A stretch of 64,000 nt of DNA from Pseudomonadota bacterium (GTDB taxonomy: Bacteria; Pseudomonadota; Alphaproteobacteria; Reyranellales; Reyranellaceae). Each line of letters opens with the position of its first letter. The stretch's first letter is position 1. The stretch lies in assembly GCA_018242505.1 (NCBI GenBank), contig JAFEBU010000027.1:62001-126000 (forward strand), read 5' to 3'. The notes beneath the pieces were generated by a model. That model ran no database searches and was not told the DNA's origin. It was given only the letters and a program-made list of their open reading frames with translations. Below are positions 46,604-55,507 of the stretch, piece by piece. The translations under genes were made by a program, and so were the position numbers.

Positions 46604-47446
46604 TCACGGCCAGCCGGCGCCCGGCACATCCACCCGCATCGTCTCGATCCGGCCATCGTGCTTGTCGGCGATGGCTGGTCCGCTGCCGGAATTGGTGATG
46701 ACGTAGAGCGTGCGCCGGTCTGCGCCGCCCAGCATGCAGGCATAGGCGCCGCGCGGCGCGAGATCGACGCTGTGCGTGATCCGGCCGCCTTCGAGCACGC
46801 GCAACACGCGATGCCCGAACGGGTCGGAGACCCAGACGCCACCCTCGGCATCGAGGCAGATGCCATCAGGATAGCAGCCGTCGATCGCGGCCCACAGGCG
46901 CTTGTTGGAGAGTGTGCCGTCAGGCGCGACGTCGAAAGCGGTGAGGCGATGGGCAAAGGTTTCGCCCACGATCATGGTCCGGCCGTCGGGCGTGATCACC
47001 GTGCCGTTGGGAAAGAGGAGCCCGTCGGCCGCTTGGCGCACCGAGCCATCGGGATCGACGCGGATCAGGCAGGTTGTGCGCGGTGCCTCGCCAGCGTGGC
47101 GGTCGTAACCGAAATTTCCGACATAGGCACGGCCCTGGCCGTCGACCACCATGTCGTTGCAATAGCCTGACGCGAGCGGCTTGAGTTCGGCTTCGACCGC
47201 AAGCTTGCCGCCGGCGAAGCGCATCAGCCGGCGGTCGGTCATGCTCACGACGAGGAGCGTGCCGTCGGGGCGCCAGCCGAGGCCGGACGGCCGGCCTGGC
47301 ACCTCGACAACCGTCTCCGCCTTGCCGCTCTCATCGACGGTGCGGACCTGGTGAACGTAGAAATCCGAGAACCAGAGCCTACCGTCATGCCAACGCGGCG
47401 CTTCGCCGAAGCAGAGGCCGGAAAGGAAGGGCGCGAGTTTCATCAT
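46604..47446 (-). CDS. SMP-30/gluconolactonase-like beta-propeller
   Basis: A 280-residue six-bladed beta-propeller lactonase. LAPFLSGLCFGEAPRWHDGRLWFSDFYVHQV has the Glu metal ligand near residue 15. Conserved later motifs are GYCNDMVVDGQGRAYVGNFGYD, which includes the Asn/Asp metal ligands, and DGICLDAEGGVWVSDPFG with a further Asp. It would open a lactone with a divalent metal. The ATG at 47446 overlaps the MBL-hydrolase stop (ATGA), and an adjacent ATG at 47443 is equally possible. No signal peptide, so cytoplasmic. Substrate unknown. Confidence 0.9.
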   Translation of the reverse strand: MMKLAPFLSGLCFGEAPRWHDGRLWFSDFYVHQVRTVDESGKAETVVEVPGRPSGLGWRPDGTLLVVSMTDRRLMRFAGGKLAVEAELKPLASGYCNDMVVDGQGRAYVGNFGYDRHAGEAPRTTCLIRVDPDGSVRQAADGLLFPNGTVITPDGRTMIVGETFAHRLTAFDVAPDGTLSNKRLWAAIDGCYPDGICLDAEGGVWVSDPFGHRVLRVLEGGRITHSVDLAPRGAYACMLGGADRRTLYVITNSGSGPAIADKHDGRIETMRVDVPGAGWP

Positions 47447-48318
47447 CGATCCCATTCGATCTTGAAGGCGTCGCCTTGCCGCTTGATATGGCCGGCGTTG
47501 GCGCCGGGGAAGTGCGCGGGGCAGAGCAGTGCGTTGCTTTCGGCGCAGTCCTCAAGGAGTTGTCGGCGGCTTTTGGCCGAGAGATCCTGGTTCCAGCAGA
47601 ACTGGCTCGACCAATCCGGATAATAGACCTGGATCGGGTGGTGCATGATGTCGCCCGAGAAGCACGCCTTTCGGCCGCCGTCGTCCAGGTTGATCGCGAC
47701 CGATCCCGGCGTGTGACCGGGATAATCCTTGAGCGTCAGCAGCGGATCGGGCTGATGGTCGGTCTCGACCATTACCGCTTTGCCGGCTTCGACCACCGGC
47801 AGAACCGAGTCGTCGAACGAGCCGTCATTGACACTGGCGCCCTTGTCCTTTCGCTCCGCCTCCCAGTGCGCGTACTCGCGCTTGGCGAAGAGATATTTCG
47901 CATTAGGGAAGGTCGGAACCCAACGGCCGTCCTTGAGCTGGGTGTTCCAGCCGACGTGGTCGACATGGAGATGGGTACACATCACGAAATCGACGGACTC
48001 GGCCGGGCAGCCGCAGGCCTTCAACCGCTCGAGAAAAGGTGTGTTGAGACCATTCCAGCCTGGATTGTGTCGCTGCTTGTGATTGCCGAGGCAGGTGTCG
48101 ATCAGGATCGTGTGATGCGGCGTCTTCACGACCCAGGTGTGGACGCTACCGACCAGTCGATCGCTGCCGGGCTCGACATGCTCCGGCAGCATCCAGGATT
48201 TGTGCGCGTCGAAGGCTTCCTGGTCGAACTTTGGGAACATGCGCGCCGGCTTGAAGCCGGGGCCGCAGATCTCCTCGACCTTCTCGATGGTGGTACTGCC
48301 CAGCTTGCGCACGGTCAT
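47443..48318 (-). CDS. MBL-fold metallo-hydrolase (quorum-quenching/lactonase-like)
   Basis: A 291-residue metallo-beta-lactamase fold hydrolase. VMCTHLHVDHVGWN holds the HxHxDH dinuclear zinc motif at about residues 113-118. Further ligands lie in KDYPGHTPGSVAI and SGDIMHHPIQVYYPDWS. It resembles the lactonases and alkylsulfatase-like hydrolases with PDWSSQFCWNQ in the lid. Between the class III alcohol dehydrogenase (16 bases upstream) and SMP-30 lactonase (4-base overlap), a lactone or thioester intermediate is likely. It could also hydrolyse an S-acyl-glutathione, since no FrmB-type hydrolase accompanies the dehydrogenase. Confidence 0.88.
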   Translation of the reverse strand: MTVRKLGSTTIEKVEEICGPGFKPARMFPKFDQEAFDAHKSWMLPEHVEPGSDRLVGSVHTWVVKTPHHTILIDTCLGNHKQRHNPGWNGLNTPFLERLKACGCPAESVDFVMCTHLHVDHVGWNTQLKDGRWVPTFPNAKYLFAKREYAHWEAERKDKGASVNDGSFDDSVLPVVEAGKAVMVETDHQPDPLLTLKDYPGHTPGSVAINLDDGGRKACFSGDIMHHPIQVYYPDWSSQFCWNQDLSAKSRRQLLEDCAESNALLCPAHFPGANAGHIKRQGDAFKIEWDR

Positions 48319-48334
48319 GGCGGTCCGCTCCCTT

Positions 48335-49447
48335 TCAGAAGGTAACGACGCTGCGGATCGATTCGCCGCGATGCATCAGGTCGAAGGCGTCGTTGATCCT
48401 CTCCACTGGCATGGTGTGGGTGATCAGCGAATCGATGTCGATCTTGCCGTTCATGTACCAGTCGACGATCTTCGGCACGTCGCGCCGGCCCTTGGCGCCG
48501 CCGAACGCGGTGCCGAGCCATTGCCGACCGGTGACGAGCTGGAACGGCCGGGTGCTGATCTCCTGGCCGGCGCCCGCCACACCGATGATCACCGACTTGC
48601 CCCAGCCGCGGTGGCAGCATTCGAGCGCCTGGCGCATCAGCTTGGTGTTGCCCACGCATTCGAAGCTGTAGTCGGCGCCGCCGTCGGTCATTTCGACCAG
48701 ATGGGCCACCAGGTCCTTGCCCTCGAGCGTCTCGGGATTGACGAAATGGGTGAGGCCGAACTTGCGGGCCAGCGCCTCGCGTGCCGGATTGAGATCGACG
48801 CCCACGATCATGTTGGCGCCCGCGAGCCGTGCGCCCTGCACGACGTTGAGGCCGATGCCGCCCAGGCCGAACACCACGACGTTCGCTCCCGGCTCGACCT
48901 TGGCGGTGTTGATCACTGCGCCGATGCCGGTGGTTACGCCGCAACCGATGTAGCAAACCTTGTCGAACGGCGCGTCGGGCCGGATCTTGGCCAGCGCGAT
49001 CTCCGGCAGCACGGTGTAGTTCGAGAAGGTCGAGCAGCCCATATAGTGATGGATCTTCTTGCCCTTGATCGAGAAGCGCGAGGAGCCGTCCGGCATCACG
49101 CCCTGGCCCTGCGTGCCGCGGATCGCGGTACAGAGATTGGTCTTGCCCGAGAGGCAGGATTTGCACTGCCGGCATTCGGGTGTGTAGAGCGGGATCACAT
49201 GGTCGCCCTTCTTGAGCGACACGACGCCCGGTCCGACATCGACCACGACGCCCGCGCCCTCGTGCCCGAAGATCACCGGGAACAATCCCTCTGGATCGCC
49301 GCCCGAGCGCGTGAATTCGTCGGTATGGCAGACACCCGACGCCTTGATCTCGACCAGCACCTCGCCGAACTTCGGTCCCTCGAGGTCGACCGTCTCGATT
49401 TCAAGCGTCTTGCCGGCCTCGTAACAGACTGCCGCCTTCGTCTTCAC
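48335..49447 (-). CDS. frmA: S-(hydroxymethyl)glutathione dehydrogenase / class III alcohol dehydrogenase
   Basis: A 370-residue zinc medium-chain dehydrogenase. It starts with GTG at 49447, preceded by [17 protein letters not shown] has the catalytic Zn Cys, [15 protein letters not shown] the His-Glu, and [17 protein letters not shown] the four-Cys structural zinc. [31 protein letters not shown] is the Rossmann NAD site. The length and the [12 protein letters not shown] segment match glutathione-dependent formaldehyde dehydrogenases. It oxidises S-hydroxymethylglutathione; relatives also reduce S-nitrosoglutathione or oxidise long-chain alcohols. The usual FrmB hydrolase is absent from the operon, so a specialised role is possible. 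Confidence 0.92.
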   Translation of the reverse strand: MKTKAAVCYEAGKTLEIETVDLEGPKFGEVLVEIKASGVCHTDEFTRSGGDPEGLFPVIFGHEGAGVVVDVGPGVVSLKKGDHVIPLYTPECRQCKSCLSGKTNLCTAIRGTQGQGVMPDGSSRFSIKGKKIHHYMGCSTFSNYTVLPEIALAKIRPDAPFDKVCYIGCGVTTGIGAVINTAKVEPGANVVVFGLGGIGLNVVQGARLAGANMIVGVDLNPAREALARKFGLTHFVNPETLEGKDLVAHLVEMTDGGADYSFECVGNTKLMRQALECCHRGWGKSVIIGVAGAGQEISTRPFQLVTGRQWLGTAFGGAKGRRDVPKIVDWYMNGKIDIDSLITHTMPVERINDAFDLMHRGESIRSVVTF

Positions 49448-49500
49448 GCGCTGCTCCTTGTGCTGAGGGGCGGAGCCTAGAGCAGAGGAGCGGCTGCAGT

Positions 49501-50484
49501 CTACGCCGCTGCTGCTTTTGCGTGGCCGCCGGTCATTTGAGACTTCGCTTCGCGATACTGCTGGATCAGACGGCGGCAGAGTTCCGCGGCGGTCGGGATG
49601 TCGTCGATATTTCCGACGCCGTGGCCCGCCGTGTAGATGTCCTTCCAGCGCTTTTTGCTTTCCTGCGCGGCCACGATCCTGCCGGGCAGCGTCGTACGCA
49701 GCACGTCGAGATCGATGCCGGCCGCAAGCAGGCTCGGCACCAGCCAGTTGGCGGGCGCGCCGTCGATGGAGGCTGTGAGGAAGACTTCGGTGGCCCGCGT
49801 GTCGAGGATCATCTTCTTGTGCGCGTCCGCAGCCATTGCTTCGCCGGTGGCGATGAAGCGCGTGCCGATATAGGCGAGGTCGGCGTCCATCGCCTCGGCC
49901 GCCAGCACGTCGCGTCCGGTCGACATGCCGCCCGCCAGCACGACCGCGAAGTGATCGCCGAGCTGCCGCACCTCGTTCATCAGCGCAAAGGGATTGATCG
50001 TGCCGGTATGGCCGCCGGCGCCGCCGGCCACCGCGATCACGCCATCCACGCCAGCCTCCAGCGCCTTCTCGGCATGGCGGCGGTTGGCGATGTCGTGCAG
50101 CGCCACGGCGCCCCAGCCGTGGATGCGCTTGATGGCATCGCCCGGCGCGCCTTTCGATGTCAGCACGACGGGAACCCGATACTTCTCGACCAGCTCGAGA
50201 TCACCGGGATAGCGCGGGTTGGAGGAATGGACGACGAGGTTGACGGCCCATGGCGCCGGCGCCTTCCCCGCATCCTCCAGACGCTGGATGCCCTCCTGCA
50301 TCTCGTCGAGCCAGGCCTGGAACTCCTCGCGGCTGCGCGTGCCATGCGCGGGGAAACTCCCCATGACGCCTTCGCCGCAGCAGGCAAGCGCCAGGGAAGG
50401 ATTGGAGACGAGGAACATAGGCGCCGCGATCAGGGGCATCGCCATGCGATCGATCAGCTTCTGCACTTCGGCGCGCGCCATCAT
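49501..50484 (-). CDS. Nitronate monooxygenase (NMO) family protein
   Basis: A 327-residue FMN TIM-barrel of the 2-nitropropane dioxygenase type. [18 protein letters not shown] [20 protein letters not shown] lies at the N-terminus, [18 protein letters not shown] carries the FMN/phosphate-binding GGHTG motif at about residues 150-160, [28 protein letters not shown] follows. The catalytic His of class I NMO is in GGHTG. Members also include enoyl reductase-like enzymes. It overlaps the preceding CoA-transferase by 4 bases (ATGA) and is the last gene of that three-gene unit. The substrate could be an activated acid handled by the CoA-transferases. Confidence 0.88.
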   Translation of the reverse strand: MMARAEVQKLIDRMAMPLIAAPMFLVSNPSLALACCGEGVMGSFPAHGTRSREEFQAWLDEMQEGIQRLEDAGKAPAPWAVNLVVHSSNPRYPGDLELVEKYRVPVVLTSKGAPGDAIKRIHGWGAVALHDIANRRHAEKALEAGVDGVIAVAGGAGGHTGTINPFALMNEVRQLGDHFAVVLAGGMSTGRDVLAAEAMDADLAYIGTRFIATGEAMAADAHKKMILDTRATEVFLTASIDGAPANWLVPSLLAAGIDLDVLRTTLPGRIVAAQESKKRWKDIYTAGHGVGNIDDIPTAAELCRRLIQQYREAKSQMTGGHAKAAAA

Positions 50485-51608
50485 ACGTCTCCCACATCAG
50501 GCGTGACCGACGTCACGCCGGCCTTCGCGAGCTCCTCGAGTTTCGCCTCGTCGTAGCCCAGCAGATTGCGCAGAACCTCCTCGGTATGCTGGCCGAGGTC
50601 GGGTGCCGCGCGTTCGATCGTGATGCCCCGGCCGTCAAGACGGTAGGGCAGGCCCTTGACCAGCTGGCCTTTCTCGTCGCGCACCAGAGTGACGCCGGCC
50701 AGGGCCGTGTCGCGCAGGAGATCGTTGCCGTCATTGCACGGAGCGACGGCGAGGCCGCGGGCCAGCAACTCGGCAACGGCCTCTGCGCTTGTCCGGCCGG
50801 CGCAGAAGGCCAGCAGGCCGGGCTGTGCGCTTTCCGAGGTTACGGCGATCCAGCGTCCGTCGCGGCAACGGTACGCATCCTGCTGCGTGACGCCTTCGGC
50901 CGCATTGCCGCGTCGCGCTTCTGTGCGCTTGGGGTCACAGGCGGAAGCGAGGATCTCTTCTCCCAAGGTGAAGGAGGCGACCTCTCGCTGGGAGAAATCG
51001 AGGAAGCAGCCCTTGCCGCTGCGCCGCGCTTCCATGATCGCCGTGATCACCATGCCGGCGGCGAACAGCGATACGATCTGGTCGGGATAGTTCACGTCCA
51101 TGCCCGAGATACGCGGTTCTTCACCCTCGTAGCCGGTCAGCGCGGCAATGCCCGAGGTCGCATCGAGCGTGCTGCCGAACGAGACATTCATGCGCTCGGG
51201 TCCGGTGTCGCCCTGGCTCGAGATCGCGGCAAACACGATCCCGGGATTGATCGCGCTCAACTCCCTATACCCAAGGCCTGCACGATCGAGCACGCCGCGG
51301 CGGAAATTCTCGACAACGACATCGCATTGGGCAGCCAGCGCACGAATGACATGCTGGCCCCGCGGATCCTTGAGATTCAGGGCGAGCCCGCGCTTGTTGC
51401 GGTTGGTGAAGCGGAATTGCGGCGAGCGGTTCCACCAGCCATCGGCATTGTCGGATTTGCCCACGACGCGGAACGGATCGAGGTAGGCCCCCGATTCGAT
51501 CTTGAAGACCTCGGCACCAAGATCGGCCAGCATGGCCGAGGTGTTGGCGCCAGCCGTCAGCAAGCCGAAATCCAGCACGCGCACGCCGGAGAGCGGGCGG
51601 ACCGTCAT
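50481..51608 (-). CDS. Family III CoA-transferase (CaiB/BaiF), second of pair
   Basis: A 375-residue CaiB-like protein. The start at 51608 gives MTVRPLSGVRVLDFGLLTAGANTSAMLADLGAEVFKIES. FRFTNRNKRGLALNLKDPRG is the CoA-binding turn. The catalytic-position segment reads FLDFSQREVASF, with Glu where formyl-CoA transferase has Asp169. The pairing with a homologous subunit through a 4-base overlap resembles heterodimeric family III enzymes such as benzylsuccinate CoA-transferase, which is a structural inference. Translation is coupled to both neighbours (ATGA at each end). Confidence 0.88.
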   Translation of the reverse strand: MTVRPLSGVRVLDFGLLTAGANTSAMLADLGAEVFKIESGAYLDPFRVVGKSDNADGWWNRSPQFRFTNRNKRGLALNLKDPRGQHVIRALAAQCDVVVENFRRGVLDRAGLGYRELSAINPGIVFAAISSQGDTGPERMNVSFGSTLDATSGIAALTGYEGEEPRISGMDVNYPDQIVSLFAAGMVITAIMEARRSGKGCFLDFSQREVASFTLGEEILASACDPKRTEARRGNAAEGVTQQDAYRCRDGRWIAVTSESAQPGLLAFCAGRTSAEAVAELLARGLAVAPCNDGNDLLRDTALAGVTLVRDEKGQLVKGLPYRLDGRGITIERAAPDLGQHTEEVLRNLLGYDEAKLEELAKAGVTSVTPDVGDV

Positions 51609-52699
51609 GTCGGCAGCTCCGGCGCCGGCCGGGGGGCGAAGGATTGACCGTTCCATTGCACGGGAAGCTGTGGCAGGCGCAGTGTCCCGAGCCGCGGATG
51701 CGCCACTTCGGCGAAGAAGCTGCGGGCGACATATTGCTCGGTTTCGAGCAATTCGGCCGGAGAGAAGATCGGCCCGAACGGAACGCCCCTCGCCTGGGCA
51801 AGTGCCTGGACCTCCAGTCGCGTCTTGTCCGCGAACCAGGGCCGAATGACTTCGTACAGCTCGGTGACGTTCCGCCGCCGGTCGGCGCGGGTGGTGAACT
51901 TCCGGTCGTCGAGCCGTGGATCGCCAATCAGGGTGCGCACCGCCGGCCACTGCGTCACCGTGTAGACGATCGCGACGTAGCCGTCCCGGCACGGTACGAT
52001 CTGGAATTCCGACCGTTTGCCCTCTCGGCCCGGGGAAACGCCTGTGGCATCGGCGCCCGAGGCGGCCTTCCAGTTCACCCACTGCATCACCTCGGCGAGC
52101 GATATGCGCACGGCGGACGCCGTGCGTCCCGCCTCCCGTGCCGCCAGGGCGGCGGCGAGGCCTGTGAAGGCAGTGAGGCCTGCTGCATAGGACGCCTGAT
52201 GGCCGCCGAGCTTCAACGGCTTGCGTTCAGGCTCTCCCACCATATGCAAAAGGCCGCCCAGCGCCAGGATCGTGAACTCGCTGGCCGGCCGGGTCGTGGC
52301 CTTCATCTCGACGGGAAAGGCTGCGATCTCGATCGGTGTCGCGTGCTTGATGCGAAGCTCGGCCGCGACCGAAGCTGGCTCTTCGAACAACACGGCATCG
52401 GCCGCGTCGAGCAGCTTGCCCAGAGTCACGCGACCGGCATCGCTTGCGAGGTCGAGCACCAGTGACCGCTTCGAGGTGTTTAGGAACTGGAACAACGCGC
52501 TTTCGCCGTGCGGCAGAAAGGGCGGTGCGCGACGAACCGGATCTCCGCCAGGAGGCTCGATCTTGAGCACGTCGGCGCCGAGGTCGGCCGCGATCTTGCC
52601 GGCGAGCGATGTCGCAAGGCGCAGGCATTGCGGTATGTCGCGATCGTTCACTTCGATCACGCTGAAACGCTGAAGCGGCAAGAGATCGGTGGCACCCAT
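51605..52699 (-). CDS. Family III CoA-transferase (CaiB/BaiF), first of pair
   Basis: A 364-residue CaiB-like protein. From MGATDLLPLQRFSVIEV it runs to RLATSLAGKIAADLGADVLKIEPPGGDPVRRAPPFL, and FLNTSKRSLVLDLASDAGR is the CoA turn. It is shorter and more divergent than its partner, and the catalytic-position segment reads VRISLAEVMQW, again with Glu rather than the usual Asp. The frame is open to 52726, so the start is not certain; CATGGG at 52697 is preceded by only a weak RBS. It is the first gene of the unit with CoA-transferase 2 and NMO, and is divergent from the luciferase-like gene. Confidence 0.84.
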   Translation of the reverse strand: MGATDLLPLQRFSVIEVNDRDIPQCLRLATSLAGKIAADLGADVLKIEPPGGDPVRRAPPFLPHGESALFQFLNTSKRSLVLDLASDAGRVTLGKLLDAADAVLFEEPASVAAELRIKHATPIEIAAFPVEMKATTRPASEFTILALGGLLHMVGEPERKPLKLGGHQASYAAGLTAFTGLAAALAAREAGRTASAVRISLAEVMQWVNWKAASGADATGVSPGREGKRSEFQIVPCRDGYVAIVYTVTQWPAVRTLIGDPRLDDRKFTTRADRRRNVTELYEVIRPWFADKTRLEVQALAQARGVPFGPIFSPAELLETEQYVARSFFAEVAHPRLGTLRLPQLPVQWNGQSFAPRPAPELPT

Positions 52700-52782
52700 G
52701 GCGATTGTTCGGCCTATCGCGCGCAAGGAGTTCGGTCAACGCCGGCCTGACATGCTAGCGTGGCGTCAACGGAGGTAACGAC

Positions 52783-53994
52783 ATGGCGCAGACCGGCAAT
52801 CACAAGGGCCTGACGTTCGGCATTTTCCTCGCGCCGTTCCATCGCGTGGGCGAGAATCCCACACTTGCCATGGCGCGCGACATGGAGCTGATCGAGTGGC
52901 TCGATGAGCTGGGTTACGACGAGGCATGGATCGGCGAGCACCATTCGGCCGGATGGGAGACGATCGCCGCGCCGGAAGTCTTCATCGGTGCCGCCATCGA
53001 GCGCACGCGGTTCATCCGCCTTGGCTCGGGCGTGACGAGCCTGCCCTATCATCACCCGCTCATGGTCGCGAACCGGTTCGTGCAGCTCGATCACATGTCG
53101 CGCGGTCGCACCATGCTCGGCTGCGGTCCCGGCGCATTGCCGTCGGATGCATACATGATGGGCATCGAGCCTTCCACGCAGCGCCCGCGCATGGAGGAAG
53201 CGCTCGAAGCGATCATGCGGCTCCTCGAATGCAAGGAGCCCGTCACCATGAAGACCGACTGGTTCGAGCTGCGCGAGGCGCGGCTGCATCTGGCGCCCTA
53301 CAGCACCCCGCATTTCCCGATAGCCTGCGCCAGCACCATCACGCCCTCGGGCATGATCGCGGCCGGCAAGCATGGCGTTGGCGTGCTGTCGATCGGCGCC
53401 GGCCTGCCGGGCGGACCGGAGGCGATGGCCAAGCAATGGGCGATCTATGAGGAGACCGCCGCCAGGCACGGCAAGACAGCCGACCGCTCGAAATGGCGGA
53501 TCGTGGTCAATGCGCATGTTGCCGAGGACGATGAGCAGGCACTGCGCGAGGTCCATGCGGGCGAGCGGCGCGAGACCGTGACCTATTTCGAGGACACGCT
53601 CGGCCGTCCGCCGGGACGCTCCGACAATCCGCTGCGCGAGGGCGTGGCCCAGGGCACGACGCTGGTCGGCACGCCCGAGACGGTCGCGAAGGGCATCGAA
53701 CGGCTGCTGGGCTACTCGAACGGTGGCTTCGGCGGCGTGCTGTTTCGTGCTCATGAATGGGCCAACCGCGAGGCCACCTTGCGCTCCTACGAGCTGTTCG
53801 CGCGCTACGTGATGCCGCGCTTCCAGGGCTCGCTGGACACGATCGTGGCCTCGAACGAGTGGGCACGCACCAACCGCAAGGCGGTGTTCGGTCCAACCGT
53901 CGCGGCGGTGAAGAAGGCCTTCACCGACGTCGGCCGCGACGTGCCGGACGAGTTCCGCCAACGGACCGTCGGCGCTCGCGACGTGACGGACTAG
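52783..53994 (+). CDS. LLM class flavin-dependent oxidoreductase (limonene monooxygenase-like)
   Basis: A 403-residue luciferase-like TIM barrel. HKGLTFGIFLAPFHRVGENPTLAMARDMELIEWLDELGYDEAWIGEHHSAGWETIA is the N-terminal substrate/FMN region, with GEHHS a family hallmark. RTMLGCGPGALPSDAYMMGI and IACASTITPSGMIAAGKHGVGVLSIGA follow. It resembles limonene 1,2-monooxygenase and related FMNH2-dependent Baeyer-Villiger-type oxygenases. It is divergent from the CoA-transferase pair with 83 bases between starts. The stop codon lies in a 15-base tandem duplication. Confidence 0.9.
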   Translation: MAQTGNHKGLTFGIFLAPFHRVGENPTLAMARDMELIEWLDELGYDEAWIGEHHSAGWETIAAPEVFIGAAIERTRFIRLGSGVTSLPYHHPLMVANRFVQLDHMSRGRTMLGCGPGALPSDAYMMGIEPSTQRPRMEEALEAIMRLLECKEPVTMKTDWFELREARLHLAPYSTPHFPIACASTITPSGMIAAGKHGVGVLSIGAGLPGGPEAMAKQWAIYEETAARHGKTADRSKWRIVVNAHVAEDDEQALREVHAGERRETVTYFEDTLGRPPGRSDNPLREGVAQGTTLVGTPETVAKGIERLLGYSNGGFGGVLFRAHEWANREATLRSYELFARYVMPRFQGSLDTIVASNEWARTNRKAVFGPTVAAVKKAFTDVGRDVPDEFRQRTVGARDVTD

Positions 53995-54009
53995 GACGTG
54001 ACGGACTAA
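53980..54009 (+). repeat. 15-bp tandem duplication over a stop codon
   Basis: GACGTGACGGACTAG at 53980-53994 is followed directly by GACGTGACGGACTAA at 53995-54009. The unit is 15 bases, so it repeats RDVTD-stop in frame: the gene ends TAG and a second stop TAA follows five codons later. It is a recent slippage duplication with no change to the product. Confidence 0.8.
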
Positions 54010-54053
54010 TCGTTGCTGAGGGCGCAGCACTGGAGTGGCGCCCCGGCAACGGA

Positions 54054-54212
54054 TCAAGACTCCTTCACCTGGCCCGGCTGCCAGCCGTCCGCCGTGGTGA
54101 GCTTGGATGCCGGCTGTGCGAACCACTGGAGCTGAATCTTGCTCTGGGCATTCGCGGCACCGATAAAAGCCAAGCAAGCTGCGGCAACAGCGGCGAAAAA
54201 TCGAAAGCGCAT
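54054..54212 (-). CDS. Small exported protein, possible MBL-fold remnant
   Basis: A 52-residue protein. MRFRFFAAVAAACLAFIGAANAQ is a clean Sec signal peptide, cleaved at ANA-Q. The mature segment SKIQLQWFAQPASKLTTADG resembles the first strand of exported metallo-beta-lactamase-fold hydrolases (xLxWLGQxAFKxTTPGG) but then ends after QPGQVKES, so it may be a truncated relic or a real short peptide. GAGGAAG five bases upstream of the ATG is a good RBS. It is divergent from the thiolase gene, with 118 bases between starts. It is too short for automatic gene calls. Confidence 0.5.
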   Translation of the reverse strand: MRFRFFAAVAAACLAFIGAANAQSKIQLQWFAQPASKLTTADGWQPGQVKES

Positions 54213-54330
54213 TCCATCTTCCTCAGTCGATCGCAGGCTGACAGATTCCTCAGAACGGAAACGGTCGCTTTTCCGCGAGCGGCGAATCGCTCACGATGCA
54301 GTGCAACATGACGCAAGGAGAAGGTGCCCG

Positions 54331-55503
54331 ATGAGCATCAAGGGCAAGGCCTATATCGCCGGCATCTACGAGCATCCGACACGTTTGGCGAAGGATCTGT
54401 CGCTGGCCCAGATCCATGCCGAGGTGGCCAAAGGCGCGCTCGAGGATGCGGGTCTCAACAAGGAAGATGTCGACGGCTACTTTTGCGCCGGCGATGCTCC
54501 GGGGCTGGGCCCGATGTCGATGGTCGAATATATGGGGCTGCGTCCGCGGCACGTCGATTCGACCGACACCGGTGGCTCATCCTACGTCCTTCATGTCGGC
54601 CATGCCGCCGAGGCGATCGCGGCAGGCAAATGCAAAGTGGCGCTGATCACGCTCGCCGGCCGTCCGCGCGCCGAAGGCATGGCGACCGGCACGGTGCCGC
54701 GCAGTCGCGGTGGCACCCCCACGCCCGACGAGCCGTTCGAGTTCCCCTACGGACCGACCGTGGTGAACATGTATGCGATGTGCGCCATGCGCCACATGTA
54801 CGAGTTCGGCACCACCTCCGAACAGCTCGCCTGGATCAAGGTCGCGGCTTCGCATCATGCGCAGCACAACCCGCATGCGCTCCTGAAGGACGTGGTCACG
54901 GTCGAGGAGGTCGTGAACTCACCCATGATCTCCGATCCGCTGCACCGGCTCGATTGCTGCGTCATCACCGACGGCGGCGGCGCCATCGTCGTCGTGGCGC
55001 CCGAGATCGCCGCCAGGCTGAAGCGACCCAAGGTCAAGCTGCTGGGCGCCTCCGAGTTCATCAAGACCCAGATGGGCGGCAAGGTCGATCTCACCTATTC
55101 CGGTGCGCGCTTCACCGGGGCAGCCGCTTTCGCGGAGGCGGGCGTGAAGCCGTCCGACATCAAGTACGCTTCGATCTACGACAGCTTCACCATTACGGTG
55201 CTGATGCAGCTCGAGGATCTCGGCTTCTGCGAGAAAGGCAAGGGCGGCCGCTTCGTGGCAGACGGCAACCTGATCTCGGGCACCGGCAAGCTTCCGTTCA
55301 ACACCGACGGCGGCGGGCTCTGCAGCAACCATCCCGGCAATCGCGGTGGCCTTACCAAGGTGCTGGAGGCCGTCCGCCAGTTGCGCGGCGAGGCGCACCC
55401 CAAGGTGCAGGTGAAGAACTGCGATCTTGCCCTTGCGCACGGCACCGGCGGCTCGCTGGGCCTGCGTCACGGCAGCGCCACCGTCATTCTGGAGAGGGAG
55501 TAA
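54331..55503 (+). CDS. Thiolase family protein (SCP2-type, acyl-CoA acetyltransferase-like)
   Basis: A 390-residue thiolase-fold protein. The start at 54331 gives MSIKGKAYIAGIYEHPTRLAKDLSLAQIHAEVAKGALED. The Cys position of true thiolases is replaced by the SSYVLHVGHAAEAI region, as in the nonspecific lipid-transfer/thiolase group. NCDLALAHGTGGSLGLRHGSATVILE is the C-terminal HG-T-GG catalytic segment. Proteins of this type form complexes with a DUF35 partner, the next gene. The natural substrate may be a sterol- or aromatic-derived acyl-CoA. It is divergent from the short exported gene. Confidence 0.9.
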   Translation: MSIKGKAYIAGIYEHPTRLAKDLSLAQIHAEVAKGALEDAGLNKEDVDGYFCAGDAPGLGPMSMVEYMGLRPRHVDSTDTGGSSYVLHVGHAAEAIAAGKCKVALITLAGRPRAEGMATGTVPRSRGGTPTPDEPFEFPYGPTVVNMYAMCAMRHMYEFGTTSEQLAWIKVAASHHAQHNPHALLKDVVTVEEVVNSPMISDPLHRLDCCVITDGGGAIVVVAPEIAARLKRPKVKLLGASEFIKTQMGGKVDLTYSGARFTGAAAFAEAGVKPSDIKYASIYDSFTITVLMQLEDLGFCEKGKGGRFVADGNLISGTGKLPFNTDGGGLCSNHPGNRGGLTKVLEAVRQLRGEAHPKVQVKNCDLALAHGTGGSLGLRHGSATVILERE

Positions 55504-55507
55504 AGCC

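Noticed and set aside
54139..54330. Longer N-terminus for the thiolase
   Set aside because: The added 64 residues overlap the divergent exported gene and lack thiolase features; 54331 has the RBS.
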